Below are positions 15,960-23,977 of a stretch of 64,000 nucleotides of DNA, in pieces. A model generated the notes under the pieces. The model was not told where the DNA came from, did not search any database, and saw only the letters and a list, made by a program, of their open reading frames with translations. The translations under genes and the position numbers were made by a program. The DNA lies in the NCBI RefSeq assembly GCF_014069875.1, contig NZ_CP059676.1:124001-188000 (forward strand), in the 5' to 3' direction. Each line of letters begins with the position of its first letter. Position 1 is the stretch's first letter. Source of the DNA: Flaviflexus equikiangi (lineage in GTDB: Bacteria > Actinomycetota > Actinomycetes > Actinomycetales > Actinomycetaceae).

Positions 15960-17333
15960 ATGACTACTTCTCCCGAAGATCGACACGAACACCGCGATGA
16001 GGTTCTCGCACGTTCGGAACGTCTGGAACGACTGCCATTCACGAAGAAACTGGGCAAGCTTCTCGGCACCTCTGGTGTGGGATGGGCGCTGGACGCCATG
16101 GACGTCGGCCTCATCTCTTTCATTGTTGCTGCGCTGGCGGAACAGTGGGGGCTGACTGACTCCGAGCGGTCATGGATCATCTCCGTCGGTTTCATCGGAA
16201 TGGCAGTCGGTGCGACTCTCGGTGGGCTGCTTGCGGACAGGATCGGGCGCAGATCAGTCTTTGCTCTGACGCTCTTGATCTACGGTCTTGCCACTGGAGC
16301 GACGGCTCTCGTCGGGTCCGTCGGAGTCCTCCTCGTTTTCCGTTTCATTGTCGGCCTAGGCCTCGGTGCGGAACTGCCCGTCGCTTCGACTCTGGTCTCC
16401 GAGTTCGCCCCTCGTGCGATTCGTGGCCGTGTCATCGTGTGGCTCGAGGCATTTTGGGCGTTGGGTTGGATCGCTGCGGCTCTGATCGGCTACTTCGTCG
16501 TGGCTGCTTCGGATGATGGCTGGCGGTGGGGTCTCGCCATCGGCGCGATCCCGGCGCTCTATTCCCTCATCATACGAATCCATACTCCCGAGTCCGTTCG
16601 CTTCCTCGAAACGAAGGGGAAGTTCGATGAAGCGGAGAGCATCGTTCAAGACTATGAGGCTTCCGCAGGCCCCGAGTACGCCTATGACGGCCCGACGATG
16701 CGATCGGAGGAGGATGCTCAACGGTTCGCGGTTCCCCAGCCCGAGCGTCACCTGACCATCTGGTCGCGGTCGATGCGCAGGCGCACCGCCGCCCTGTGGG
16801 TGATTTGGTTCGCGATCAATTTCTCCTACTACGGTGCCTTCACGTGGATCCCGTCCTTGTTGACCGCGCAGGGTTTCTCCCTCGTGAAGTCCTTCGAGTT
16901 CACTCTCATCATCACCCTCGCCCAGATACCGGGATATTTTGCGGCCGCCTACCTGATCGAGAAGATCGGCAGACGCAGCACTCTCGGGATGTTCTTGGCA
17001 GGCTCCGCTGTGGCGGCAATCCTCTACGGCCAGGCGACGGCGGAATGGCAGATCATTGCGGCGGGCATGATGCTCAGCTTCTTCAACCTTGGCGCATGGG
17101 GCGCACTCTATGCGATCGGGCCGGAACTCTATCCGACGAGCGTGAGGGGGACGGGGACAGGTGCGGCCGCCGGGTTTGGTCGTATCGCGTCGATCATCAC
17201 TCCGCTTCTCGTGCCGGTGTTCCTCGGATGGGGAGGCAATGTTCTCGTCTTCACGATCTTCTCCGCTGCCTTCGCCATCGCCGCCGGTGCCGCATATTTC
17301 CTCCCCGAACAGCGGGGCAAAGCCATCAACTGA
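15960..17333 (+). CDS. MFS metabolite:H+ symporter (sugar-porter/AAHS-like)
   Basis: About 457 residues, twelve predicted membrane helices. Motif A GGLLADRIGRRSVF lies between helices 2 and 3 and its repeat AYLIEKIGRRSTLG between helices 8 and 9; ELYPTSVRGTGTG matches the sugar-porter/AAHS PESPR-like region, and HTPESVRFLETKGKFDEAE is the central loop of the same families. It probably imports an organic acid or aromatic compound with protons; the substrate is unknown. ATG 15960 has AAGGAA just upstream; in-frame ATGs at 15939 and 15915 are alternatives. It converges with marR, with ten bases between the stops. Confidence 0.85.
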   Translation: MTTSPEDRHEHRDEVLARSERLERLPFTKKLGKLLGTSGVGWALDAMDVGLISFIVAALAEQWGLTDSERSWIISVGFIGMAVGATLGGLLADRIGRRSVFALTLLIYGLATGATALVGSVGVLLVFRFIVGLGLGAELPVASTLVSEFAPRAIRGRVIVWLEAFWALGWIAAALIGYFVVAASDDGWRWGLAIGAIPALYSLIIRIHTPESVRFLETKGKFDEAESIVQDYEASAGPEYAYDGPTMRSEEDAQRFAVPQPERHLTIWSRSMRRRTAALWVIWFAINFSYYGAFTWIPSLLTAQGFSLVKSFEFTLIITLAQIPGYFAAAYLIEKIGRRSTLGMFLAGSAVAAILYGQATAEWQIIAAGMMLSFFNLGAWGALYAIGPELYPTSVRGTGTGAAAGFGRIASIITPLLVPVFLGWGGNVLVFTIFSAAFAIAAGAAYFLPEQRGKAIN

Positions 17334-17343
17334 GGGCTGTTGC

Positions 17344-17841
17344 TCAGCCGATGGCGTCGAGTCGTTCGCCCACGCGGGTGAAGACGCGCAGGAGCATATC
17401 CTCGTCCCCCGGTTCGAGATGGGAGAGGAAGAGATCGTCGACTTGGCAGGCGTGGAGTGCCGCTGCTTCCTTGAAGAACGTCCTCCCGTCATCGGTGATG
17501 CTTGCGAGGGCACCTCTTCTGTCCGTGCCCTCAGTCTCCCGGACGACGAAGCCGCGATCGACGAGGTGTGTGACGCGGTAGGTGATCCGGGACGGCGCAA
17601 ACACCATGCGGTTGGCAAGCTCGCCCATTCTCATCGACCCGCCGGCTTCGACGAGGAGCAGGAGAAGGTTATAGTCCGCGAGAGTCAGGCCCAGCTGGTC
17701 CTTGAGCGACTTCTCGAGCCGGTCGCGCAGAAGCGCAGTCGCCTCCCAGTAGGCCCGCCACGCTTGACGTTTCCCATCCGTCTCGCGCAGATCCGGCCTG
17801 CCGGCACGTGTCCATACGCTATCCGTTGAGAAGCTGCTCAA
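17344..17841 (-). CDS. MarR-family transcriptional regulator
   Basis: A 165-residue winged-helix regulator. The helix-turn-helix and wing are visible as GLTLADYNLLLLLVEAGGSMRMGELANRMVFAPSRITYRVTHLVDRGFVVR...DRRGALASITDDGRTFF, flanked by the N- and C-terminal dimerisation helices. MarR proteins bind palindromes and are released by phenolics or oxidants. The start is TTG 17841, which overlaps the end of the FMN reductase gene by about 23 bases with GAGG nine bases upstream. It is third in the LLM-reductase-marR operon, so autoregulation through the palindrome at 19674-19697 is the simple model. Confidence 0.88.
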   Translation of the reverse strand: MSSFSTDSVWTRAGRPDLRETDGKRQAWRAYWEATALLRDRLEKSLKDQLGLTLADYNLLLLLVEAGGSMRMGELANRMVFAPSRITYRVTHLVDRGFVVRETEGTDRRGALASITDDGRTFFKEAAALHACQVDDLFLSHLEPGDEDMLLRVFTRVGERLDAIG

Positions 17842-18484
17842 AGGGAGTCACCTCGATCTCGGTTGGGTGATGTTTCGATGCCCGTGGCCGGGAGGGAATG
17901 GCGTTGATCAGGTTGGCGAAGGTGGCGCCGGCATGGTGGATCCGCTCATGGATCGGAGCTGTCTTGGTCGAATCCGACGAGCCGTACACGTCACCCCAAT
18001 CGTCTGCCGCCGCGTAGACGGAGACGGGGGAGGTCAACGCCTTGAGGTAGGCGAACAGCGGCCGCATCGCCTGGTCGATGACGAGGGAGTGCCGTGCGGT
18101 TCCTCCCGTTGCGCCGAGGAGTACAGGGGTTCCCGCGAACTCTTCCTCATCAACCAAGTCCCAGAACGACTTGAACAGGCCCGAGTATGAGGCTTTGAAC
18201 GTGGGACTGACGGCGATCACGCCATCGGCTCCCATGACCTGGTCCAGCGCGTCCTGCAGACCGGGCGTGATCGTGTGGGCGATGAGGGAGTCGGAGATTG
18301 CGGTGGCGAGCAGACGCAGCTCGATGACATGAACGTGGGATGCGATACCGGACTGGGCGAGGGTCTCCGATGTTGCCTCTGCGAGACGATCGGCAAGCAT
18401 ACGCGACTGTGACGGGTCGCCGAGCCCGCCCGAGACAACGGTGAGACGTCGAGGATCGTTCCGTTCGAGAGTCATGCCTGTCAC
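17819..18484 (-). CDS. LLM-partnered NADPH-dependent FMN reductase, CE1759 family
   Basis: 221 residues with a flavodoxin-like fold: TVVSGGLGDPSQSRMLADRLAEA is the FMN-phosphate loop, SPTFKASYSGLFKSFWDLV and LLGATGGTARHSL the other flavin-contact loops. Family knowledge: CE1759-type reductases are encoded beside CE1758-type luciferase-like monooxygenases and supply them with reduced FMN, as the gene order here implies. GTG 18484 overlaps the monooxygenase stop by four bases (GTGA); an ATG three codons later (18475) is possible. The C-terminal tail carries no other domain. Cytoplasmic. Confidence 0.9.
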   Translation of the reverse strand: MTGMTLERNDPRRLTVVSGGLGDPSQSRMLADRLAEATSETLAQSGIASHVHVIELRLLATAISDSLIAHTITPGLQDALDQVMGADGVIAVSPTFKASYSGLFKSFWDLVDEEEFAGTPVLLGATGGTARHSLVIDQAMRPLFAYLKALTSPVSVYAAADDWGDVYGSSDSTKTAPIHERIHHAGATFANLINAIPSRPRASKHHPTEIEVTPFEQLLNG

Positions 18485-19656
18485 CGTGCCCTACTGGCGG
18501 CGTCGAGCTTCGCCTTGCGCTCTTGAGCATCGGACCATGCGCGTGAACCTTCCCTGCCTCCCGGCACTGGAGATTCGCCCCTCCGGGCACGCTCGACAAG
18601 GAAATCGTGCGTGGGAGCGTCGGGGACGTCCGCGGGACGGTTCTTCGCAAATTCTTCGCGCAGCACGGGCAGGACGTGTTCGCCGAACATGTCGAGCTGC
18701 TCGAGGACCGTCTTCTGGGGCAGGCCAGCGTGGTCGATGAGGAACATCTGACGCTGATAGTCACCGACCCAGTCGCGGAACTCGAGGGTGCGGTCGATCA
18801 CCTGCTGGGGAGAGCCGACCGTGAGAGGCGTCATCTCCGAGAAGTCCTCAAGGGAGGGGCCGTGTCCGTAGACGGGGGCGTTGTCGAAGTAGGGACGGAA
18901 CTGGCGAACGGCTTCCTGAGAGTTCTTGTGCATGAACGCCTGCCCGCCGAGAGCGACGTACGCCTGGTGGGCTTGCCCGTGGCCGTAATACTCGTAGCGC
19001 TGACGGTAGAGGCGGACCATCTCGATGACGTGTTCCTTGTTCCAGAAGATGTTGTTGTGGAGGAAGCCGTCACCGTAGTACGCGGCCTGTTCCGCGATCT
19101 CGGGCGATCGGATCGAGCCGTGCCACACGAACGGAGGCGTATCGTCCAGCGGTCGTGGAGTCGCGGTGAAGTTGTTGAGCGGTGTGCGGTACTTGCCCTG
19201 CCAATCCACTCGGTCTTCATGCCACAACCGGTACAGCAGGTTGTAGTTCTCGACCGCAAGGGGGATGCCGGCGCGAATATCCTTCCCGAACCAGGGATAG
19301 ACGGGCCCGGTGTTGCCGCGCCCGAGGGCAAGATCGACCCGTCCTTCTGCGAGATGCTGCAGGTAGGCGTAGTCCTCTGCCAGGCGGACGGGATCCATGG
19401 TGGTGATGAGAGTGGTGGAGGTCGAGAGGATCAGCTTCTCTGTTTGGGCCGCGAGATAGGCGAGCAGGGTCGGCGGGTTGCCGGGCGCCACGAAGGGCGG
19501 GTTGTGGTGCTGGCCGGTCGCGAACACGTCGAATCCCACCTCCTCGGCGTGCTTCGCGATGTCGACGGTTGCCTTGATTCGCTCATTCTCGGTCGGCACA
19601 TGCCCGTTTGTCGGATCCGGCGTGATGTCGCCGATGGTGAATACTCCGAATTGCAT
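18481..19656 (-). CDS. Luciferase-like FMN-dependent monooxygenase, CE1758 family
   Basis: 391 residues with the bacterial-luciferase (alpha/beta)8 barrel. Signs are the opening MQFGVFTIGDITPDP, ATGQHHNPPFVAPGNPPTLLAYLAAQTEKLILSTS in the flavin-site region, and RVDLALGRGNTG, the usual LLM phosphate-binding loop. It would use FMNH2 from the downstream CE1759-type reductase and O2 to oxidise an unknown substrate. It is the first gene of a three-gene operon with the reductase and a MarR regulator. A near-perfect AT-rich palindrome lies 18 bases upstream of the ATG. AGGGAG stands eleven bases before the ATG. Confidence 0.9.
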   Translation of the reverse strand: MQFGVFTIGDITPDPTNGHVPTENERIKATVDIAKHAEEVGFDVFATGQHHNPPFVAPGNPPTLLAYLAAQTEKLILSTSTTLITTMDPVRLAEDYAYLQHLAEGRVDLALGRGNTGPVYPWFGKDIRAGIPLAVENYNLLYRLWHEDRVDWQGKYRTPLNNFTATPRPLDDTPPFVWHGSIRSPEIAEQAAYYGDGFLHNNIFWNKEHVIEMVRLYRQRYEYYGHGQAHQAYVALGGQAFMHKNSQEAVRQFRPYFDNAPVYGHGPSLEDFSEMTPLTVGSPQQVIDRTLEFRDWVGDYQRQMFLIDHAGLPQKTVLEQLDMFGEHVLPVLREEFAKNRPADVPDAPTHDFLVERARRGESPVPGGREGSRAWSDAQERKAKLDAASRAR

Positions 19657-19673
19657 CGCTGAACAGTCTCCCT

Positions 19674-19697
19674 AAGTCTTTCAAATTTGAACTACTT
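19674..19697. promoter_or_regulatory. Palindromic operator candidate for the MarR regulator
   Basis: Core TTCAAATTTGAA (19680-19691) is a perfect 12-bp palindrome. It extends to AAGT on the left and ACTT on the right with two mismatched bases on each side, for 24 bp overall. It is AT-rich in a GC-rich genome and lies between the monooxygenase ATG (19656) and its expected promoter, the usual place for a MarR autoregulatory site. Confidence 0.65.
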
Positions 19698-19792
19698 GGG
19701 GTAACGCAAGATCGGGGAGTTTATTCCCGCCCCCATCGCGCCCTCATTCCCGCTTGTCGCGAACAGCGTTCCGTGACGTGAGAAGGCTCGTC

Positions 19793-19798
19793 TACCGT
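19793..19798 (+). promoter_or_regulatory. -10 box upstream of the ABM leader ORF
   Basis: TACCGT followed by seven bases and then the ATG of a 13-codon ORF at 19806. Confidence 0.4.
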
Positions 19799-19805
19799 TG
19801 AGGCG

Positions 19806-19847
19806 ATGCCCCTCATTCGGAGGGGCGATAGAGGAGAACAACCATGA
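19806..19847 (+). CDS. Possible 13-codon leader ORF overlapping the ABM gene
   Basis: ATG 19806 reads MPLIRRGDRGEQP and stops at TGA 19845-19847, overlapping the ABM start as ATGA. A TACCGT box seven bases upstream would make it leaderless. The inverted repeat CCCCT/AGGGG lies within it. It may couple translation of the monooxygenase, or may be chance; no conservation data are available. Confidence 0.35.
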   Translation: MPLIRRGDRGEQP

Positions 19848-20164
19848 TTTTTATCGTCGTGAAGATGCCGGTGAAGCCGGAATATGCTGACCGCTGGCCT
19901 GAGCTCTCGGCCGAGTTCACGCAGGCGACACTCGCTGAAGAGAAGAACAAGTTCTTCGAATGGTCGCGTTCCGTGAACGACCCCAACACGTACGTGCTCG
20001 TGGAGGGCTTCGAGGACGATGGCGCCGCTGCACACGTCCAGTCGGACCACTTCAAGAAGATGCAGGAGGAGTTCCCGCAGTACCTCTCCGCCACACCCCA
20101 GATCATCTCCCGCCAGATCGAGGTCGATGACTGGGACGAGATGGGCGAACTGAAGATCGGCTGA
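19844..20164 (+). CDS. ABM-domain monooxygenase (putative quinol monooxygenase)
   Basis: A 106-residue ferredoxin-like dimeric alpha+beta barrel protein of the antibiotic-biosynthesis-monooxygenase family. It opens with MIFIVVKMPVKPEYADRWPELSAEFTQAT; later FFEWSRSVNDPNTYVLVEGFEDDGAAAHVQSDHFKKM shows the family pattern, including the conserved HxxSxHF-type segment (AAHVQSDHF). Such proteins oxidise small aromatics without cofactors or act as quinol monooxygenases (YgiN-like). GAGGAGAA lies upstream of ATG 19844. It is divergent from the LLM operon, so a shared stress signal is conceivable. Function is inferred from fold only. Confidence 0.82.
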   Translation: MIFIVVKMPVKPEYADRWPELSAEFTQATLAEEKNKFFEWSRSVNDPNTYVLVEGFEDDGAAAHVQSDHFKKMQEEFPQYLSATPQIISRQIEVDDWDEMGELKIG

Positions 20165-20207
20165 TCCCCCTCGGCGTGCGATACAGTCGTCCGCGCCCAC
20201 AGTATCG

Positions 20208-20243
20208 GGGCCCGTCGCATGGTATTCCTAGAGCGACGGGCCC
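20208..20243 (+). terminator. Hairpin between the ABM gene and aroD
   Basis: Perfect 11-bp arms GGGCCCGTCGC and GCGACGGGCCC with a 14-base loop; no T-run. It ends nine bases before the aroD Shine-Dalgarno (GGAGGA), so it could end the ABM message or modulate aroD. Confidence 0.55.
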
Positions 20244-20260
20244 TACATGTTGGAGGAAGA

Positions 20261-20968
20261 ATGAATCCGCACATACCGCGCGTGCTCACGGACGGCACGG
20301 CACTGATCGTGCCGCTCTTCGGCTCCCCGCAGAGCCTCCCCGAGAAGATCGCACAGGCGCGTGAATCTGGCGCTGACATCGTGGAATGGCGGGCGGATCT
20401 GTCAGAGGACTGGGAATCCTGCGCCGCCGTTCTCGCGGACGCCGACGTCCCGGTGATCGCCACGCTGCGGACCGATCGGGAGGGTGGGGCCTTTGCGGGG
20501 CGCGGGGAAGACTATCTCACGGCCGTGACGATGCTTCTCGCCGCGAAACCCGATCTCATCGACGTCGAGATCAACCGGTCAGCCGCCTACCGCGCGATTG
20601 CCCTCGCTCGCTCGAGCGGCGTGCCTGTCATCGCTTCGCACCACAATTTCGACATGACTCCGCGCAACGACGACATCCTCGAGATCCTCCAGGCAATGGT
20701 CGAGGCCGATGCCGACATCCTCAAGATTGCATTCCAGCCTCTCACCCCGGACGACACGTGGCGCCACATGGAGCTGTCGCGGAGCCTGACAGGCAGATTC
20801 GGTCGACCCATCATCTCGATCTCGATGGGAGATGATGCCGCGTGGACGAGGCTGGCCGCGAAAGCCTGCGGCTCCGCCGCAACATTTGCGAGCCTTGGCG
20901 AAGGTTCTGCTCCCGGTCAAATCGATGCATCCCTCGTGCGGGGTGTTCTCGATGCTTTGGGCCGGTAG
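20261..20968 (+). CDS. aroD: 3-dehydroquinate dehydratase, type I
   Basis: A 235-residue class I aldolase-type enzyme that dehydrates 3-dehydroquinate to 3-dehydroshikimate in the shikimate pathway. The active-site motifs are EWRADL (substrate carboxylate site), ASHHNFDMTP with the general-acid/base histidine, and the Schiff-base lysine at K155 in ADILKIAFQP. SISMGDDAAWTRLA is the C-terminal phosphate/substrate loop. ATG 20261 has GGAGGA four bases upstream; the frame from 20219 would start inside the preceding hairpin. Many actinobacteria instead carry the unrelated type II enzyme (AroQ), so this choice is informative. Confidence 0.93.
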   Translation: MNPHIPRVLTDGTALIVPLFGSPQSLPEKIAQARESGADIVEWRADLSEDWESCAAVLADADVPVIATLRTDREGGAFAGRGEDYLTAVTMLLAAKPDLIDVEINRSAAYRAIALARSSGVPVIASHHNFDMTPRNDDILEILQAMVEADADILKIAFQPLTPDDTWRHMELSRSLTGRFGRPIISISMGDDAAWTRLAAKACGSAATFASLGEGSAPGQIDASLVRGVLDALGR

Positions 20969-20971
20969 AAT
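20966..20971 (+). promoter_or_regulatory. -10 box of leaderless promoter for the 52-residue protein
   Basis: TAGAAT (overlapping the aroD stop) followed by six bases (agtccc) and GTG 20978. Confidence 0.6.
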
Positions 20972-20977
20972 AGTCCC

Positions 20978-21136
20978 GTGGAGAACTTACTCGCCGTCCT
21001 GCCGTCCATCCTCGCCCTCGGCGCCTTCGTCGCGGTGATGAAACTCGTGATGAATTCCGATCGTCTCGAGCGTAAAGCCGAAGCCGAACTGGATGCTCAG
21101 GAAGCGGCAAAGGCCCGCGAGAACACGGCCGACTAG
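20978..21136 (+). CDS. Small single-span membrane protein (52 residues)
   Basis: GTG 20978 to TAG 21136 reads [28 protein letters not shown], then a highly charged helix [24 protein letters not shown]. This gives one N-terminal membrane helix with a cytoplasmic, probably coiled, tail. No family is recognised. The start is supported by a TAGAAT box six bases upstream, the leaderless arrangement of this genome. It sits 46 bases before gpmA, with GGAAAG for gpmA inside that spacer, so the two may be co-transcribed. Codon use (GC-rich third positions) fits a real gene. Confidence 0.65.
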   Translation: MENLLAVLPSILALGAFVAVMKLVMNSDRLERKAEAELDAQEAAKARENTAD

Positions 21137-21182
21137 GTCTGCCGTCCCGAATCCGCCTGATCTGACATGGAAAGATAGATAT

Positions 21183-21920
21183 ATGGTCTACAAACTGGTT
21201 CTGCTCCGTCACGGCGAGAGCGAATGGAACGCAAAGAATCTCTTCACCGGATGGGTGGATGTCCCGCTGTCTGAGAAGGGCGTTGAAGAAGCCAAGCGCG
21301 GCGGCACCCTGCTGACCGAGGCTGGCGTGTCACCCGACGTCCTGCACACCTCCCTGCTGCGCCGCGCCATCTCCACCGCCAATCTGGCGCTGGATGCCGC
21401 TGATCTGCACTGGATTCCCGTCAAGCGCTCCTGGCGTCTCAACGAGCGCCACTACGGCGCTCTGCAGGGCAAGGACAAGAAGGAGATCCGCGACGAGTAC
21501 GGCGAAGAGCAGTTCATGCAGTGGCGTCGCTCGTACGATGTTCCGCCGCCGGCAATCGAGGCCGGTTCTGAGTTCTCGCAGGACTCCGAGCCCCGCTACG
21601 CGGGTGAACCGATTCCCGCAACCGAGTGCCTGAAGGACGTCCTCGAGCGTCTCCTGCCCTACTGGGACAATGAGATCGTGGCCGACCTCAAGGACGGCAA
21701 GACCGTCCTCGTCGCGGCACACGGCAACTCGCTCCGCGCCATCGTCAAGCACCTCGACGGCATCTCCGACGACGAGATCTCCGGTCTCAACATTCCGACC
21801 GGTATTCCGCTCTACTACGAGCTTGACGAGAACTTCAAGCCGATCACTCCGGGCGGCACCTACCTCGACCCCGAGGCGGCGAAGGCGGCAATCGCAGCCG
21901 TTGCCAACCAGGGCAAGTAA
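21183..21920 (+). CDS. gpmA: 2,3-bisphosphoglycerate-dependent phosphoglycerate mutase
   Basis: 245 residues. It interconverts 3- and 2-phosphoglycerate in glycolysis through a phosphohistidine, H10 in [10 protein letters not shown]. The second histidine lies in [17 protein letters not shown], and [14 protein letters not shown] is the substrate loop of the dPGM family. ATG 21183 has GGAAAG nine bases upstream; the longer frame from 21093 runs through the small upstream gene and is rejected. A 17-bp bidirectional terminator follows. In mycobacteria gpm1 likewise neighbours senX3-regX3. Confidence 0.97.
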   Translation: MVYKLVLLRHGESEWNAKNLFTGWVDVPLSEKGVEEAKRGGTLLTEAGVSPDVLHTSLLRRAISTANLALDAADLHWIPVKRSWRLNERHYGALQGKDKKEIRDEYGEEQFMQWRRSYDVPPPAIEAGSEFSQDSEPRYAGEPIPATECLKDVLERLLPYWDNEIVADLKDGKTVLVAAHGNSLRAIVKHLDGISDDEISGLNIPTGIPLYYELDENFKPITPGGTYLDPEAAKAAIAAVANQGK

Positions 21921-21929
21921 GACACTGTG

Positions 21930-21967
21930 ACTGAGGGGGCCGGTTCAGACGAACCGGCCCCCTCAGT
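21930..21967. terminator. Bidirectional terminator between gpmA and phoU
   Basis: ACTGAGGGGGCCGGTTC and GAACCGGCCCCCTCAGT form a perfect 17-bp stem around AGAC, between the convergent stops. Confidence 0.9.
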
Positions 21968-21972
21968 CATCG

Positions 21973-22665
21973 TCAGCTTTGGCCTTCGGATGCTTCCGCG
22001 ATCTCGCGAATGGACTCGTTCCGTTCGGCAAGGACGCCGGTGACGAGGAAGGTGATGCGGCGGGCAATCGACACGCCGTGATCCCCGAAGCGCTCCATGT
22101 AGCGGGCAAGGAGGACCGTGTCGATAAGCTCCTGGCGGCTCAGGTCGAGGGACTCGTCGAGGACGAGGCCGAACGACTGCTGGTGCAGGGCATCAAGGAT
22201 GTTGTCTTCCTCTTCGATGCGCTCCGCCAAAGACAGGTCGTGCGTGTCGAGGAGCTCGGCGACGCGCTGGCCGACGACGGTTGCATGCTCGGCCATGCTG
22301 ACCAGCAGCTCGTAGACGGGGCCGGAGTTGACGCGCTCGGGGTAGCGTCCGCGTGCCACGTAGGCGACGTGCCGGGCCAGATCTCCCATCCTCTCCAGCG
22401 TCGAGGAGATACGCAGAACCGAGACGACGGTACGCAGGTCTGCGGCGACGGGCGCTTGGCGGGCCAGAAGCGAAATCCCCATCTCGTCGAGGTTGCGCTC
22501 GAGAGCATCGATCCTCTTGTCGGCATCGATCACCTGCTCGGCAAGCGCGATGTTCGCGTCCTTCAAGGACTCGGTAGCGCGCTCCATCGAACGCGCCGCC
22601 TCGCGGCCCTGCTTGAGCAGGTCGTCGCCGAGCTGCTGCATTTCTTGCCTAAAGATCTCGCGCAC
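21973..22665 (-). CDS. phoU: Phosphate-specific transport regulator PhoU
   Basis: 230 residues, almost entirely helical: two PhoU three-helix repeats, each with a metal-binding E/DxxxD-type motif (RISSTLERMGDLARHVAYVA in repeat 1 and LARYMERFGDHGVSIARRI in repeat 2). PhoU damps phosphate-starvation signalling by linking phosphate transporters to the sensor kinase. GTG 22665 is chosen over ATG 22707 because AGGAG lies five bases upstream and because VREIFRQEMQQLGDDLL is the normal PhoU start. It is divergent from senX3-regX3 across a putative PHO box. Confidence 0.95.
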   Translation of the reverse strand: MREIFRQEMQQLGDDLLKQGREAARSMERATESLKDANIALAEQVIDADKRIDALERNLDEMGISLLARQAPVAADLRTVVSVLRISSTLERMGDLARHVAYVARGRYPERVNSGPVYELLVSMAEHATVVGQRVAELLDTHDLSLAERIEEEDNILDALHQQSFGLVLDESLDLSRQELIDTVLLARYMERFGDHGVSIARRITFLVTGVLAERNESIREIAEASEGQS

Positions 22666-22716
22666 GTGAACTCCTGTCGCCGGTGGTCGTAGATATCCGA
22701 GCCTCACTTCATCATA

Positions 22717-22749
22717 GCTCGGTTAACATTTGGTGGTCTTGAGGTGAAC
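22717..22749 (-). promoter_or_regulatory. Candidate PHO box (three contiguous 11-bp repeats)
   Basis: On the minus strand the units GTTCACCTCAA, GACCACCAAAT and GTTAACCGAGC follow each other without gaps. The first matches the GTTCAYY core of actinobacterial PhoP/RegX3 direct repeats; the others keep most of it. It lies between phoU and senX3, the expected site for RegX3 autoregulation. Confidence 0.5.
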
Positions 22750-22810
22750 TCTCGTCGTCAACGCGGAATCGAGAGGGGTATGGCTCGCCAAACCTGTCTA
22801 TTGTGAAGGC

Positions 22811-23977
22811 ATGCCTGATATCGGTATCCCGCATCTCCTCCTCGCCATCATCGGTGGCATCCTCACCGGATGGATCCTGGCGTCGACGCGGCTGCGCTCC
22901 CTGCGCTCGCAGGAGGACATCGACATGATGTCGTCTGAACTTGCCGACCGCGACGTCCAGTCGCTCCTCGCCGCCATCCCCCAAGCGCACATTCTCCTGA
23001 CACGCATGGGAGATGTCGAGAAGGCCTCGACGGAGGCGTATTCTTTCGGCATTGTTCGCGGGTCCCGCATCATCCGCTCCGAAATCGTGGCGGCCGTGCA
23101 AGAGGTCGCGAAGACGGGGGACGTGAAAGACCTCGAGCTCTCACTCCGGCGATCATTCTCCGGAACAGCGAGAGTCGTGCTGTCGGTCAGGGTTGCTCCC
23201 ATGAGCGGGGAGCGTACGCTCGTACTGTTCTTCGACACAACAGAAGCGAAGCGTCTCGAGGAGACGAGGCGCGATTTCGTGGCCAACATTTCCCACGAGT
23301 TGAAGACCCCGATTGGTGCGATCGGGCTGCTCTCGGAAACGATCCAGGACTGTGCAGACGAACCCGAGCATGTGGTGACCTTTGCGGAGAAGCTCCAGCG
23401 CGAATCGGCGCGGCTTGCGTCACTCGTCCAGGACATTATCGAGCTGTCGCGGGTGCAGAACGGTGCCGCTCTTGCGAGCAGTGAACTCGTCGATGTCGAC
23501 GACATCGTGTCTGAGGCTATCGACCGATGCCGGATCGAGGCTGAGAGTCGCGGCCTGACGATCGTTGCCGTCCCGACGCCACAGGTCAGCGTTGTCGGCG
23601 ATCGTGCGCTGCTGACCACCGCGATCCGCAACCTTATCGACAACGCGATCCGCTATTCCAATCCCGGTGGGAGAGTCTCTATCGGGGTATCCCGCCACGA
23701 AGGGGAGGTCCGAATCGCCGTCGTCGACCAAGGCGCCGGCATTCCCGACGAGCAGAAGGATCGTGTCTTCGAGCGTTTCTACCGGGGAGACGACGCTCGG
23801 ACGAGAGACAAGGGCGGGAGCGGGCTCGGACTGAGTATCGTTAAGCATGTGGCAGCCGACCACGGTGGCCGCGTCATGCTGTGGAGCGAGGCGGGCAAAG
23901 GTTCGACCTTTACGTTTATCGTCCCCGACGTCACCCCCGCAGTGCAGAACATTGAAGAGGAAGAGGCACACGAATGA
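22811..23977 (+). CDS. senX3: SenX3-type sensor histidine kinase
   Basis: 388 residues. One N-terminal membrane helix (HLLLAIIGGILTGWILAS), a PAS-like sensory region (about residues 45-145), then a HisKA/HATPase_c kinase core. The phosphoacceptor is H162 in ISHELKTPIGA, followed by the N box NLIDNAIRYS, G1 DQGAGIP and G2 GGSGLGLSIVKHVA. Family role: phosphorylates RegX3 when phosphate is scarce. TATTGT followed by six bases precedes ATG 22811, suggesting leaderless translation. regX3 overlaps by four bases (ATGA). Divergent from phoU, its expected functional partner. Confidence 0.94.
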   Translation: MPDIGIPHLLLAIIGGILTGWILASTRLRSLRSQEDIDMMSSELADRDVQSLLAAIPQAHILLTRMGDVEKASTEAYSFGIVRGSRIIRSEIVAAVQEVAKTGDVKDLELSLRRSFSGTARVVLSVRVAPMSGERTLVLFFDTTEAKRLEETRRDFVANISHELKTPIGAIGLLSETIQDCADEPEHVVTFAEKLQRESARLASLVQDIIELSRVQNGAALASSELVDVDDIVSEAIDRCRIEAESRGLTIVAVPTPQVSVVGDRALLTTAIRNLIDNAIRYSNPGGRVSIGVSRHEGEVRIAVVDQGAGIPDEQKDRVFERFYRGDDARTRDKGGSGLGLSIVKHVAADHGGRVMLWSEAGKGSTFTFIVPDVTPAVQNIEEEEAHE

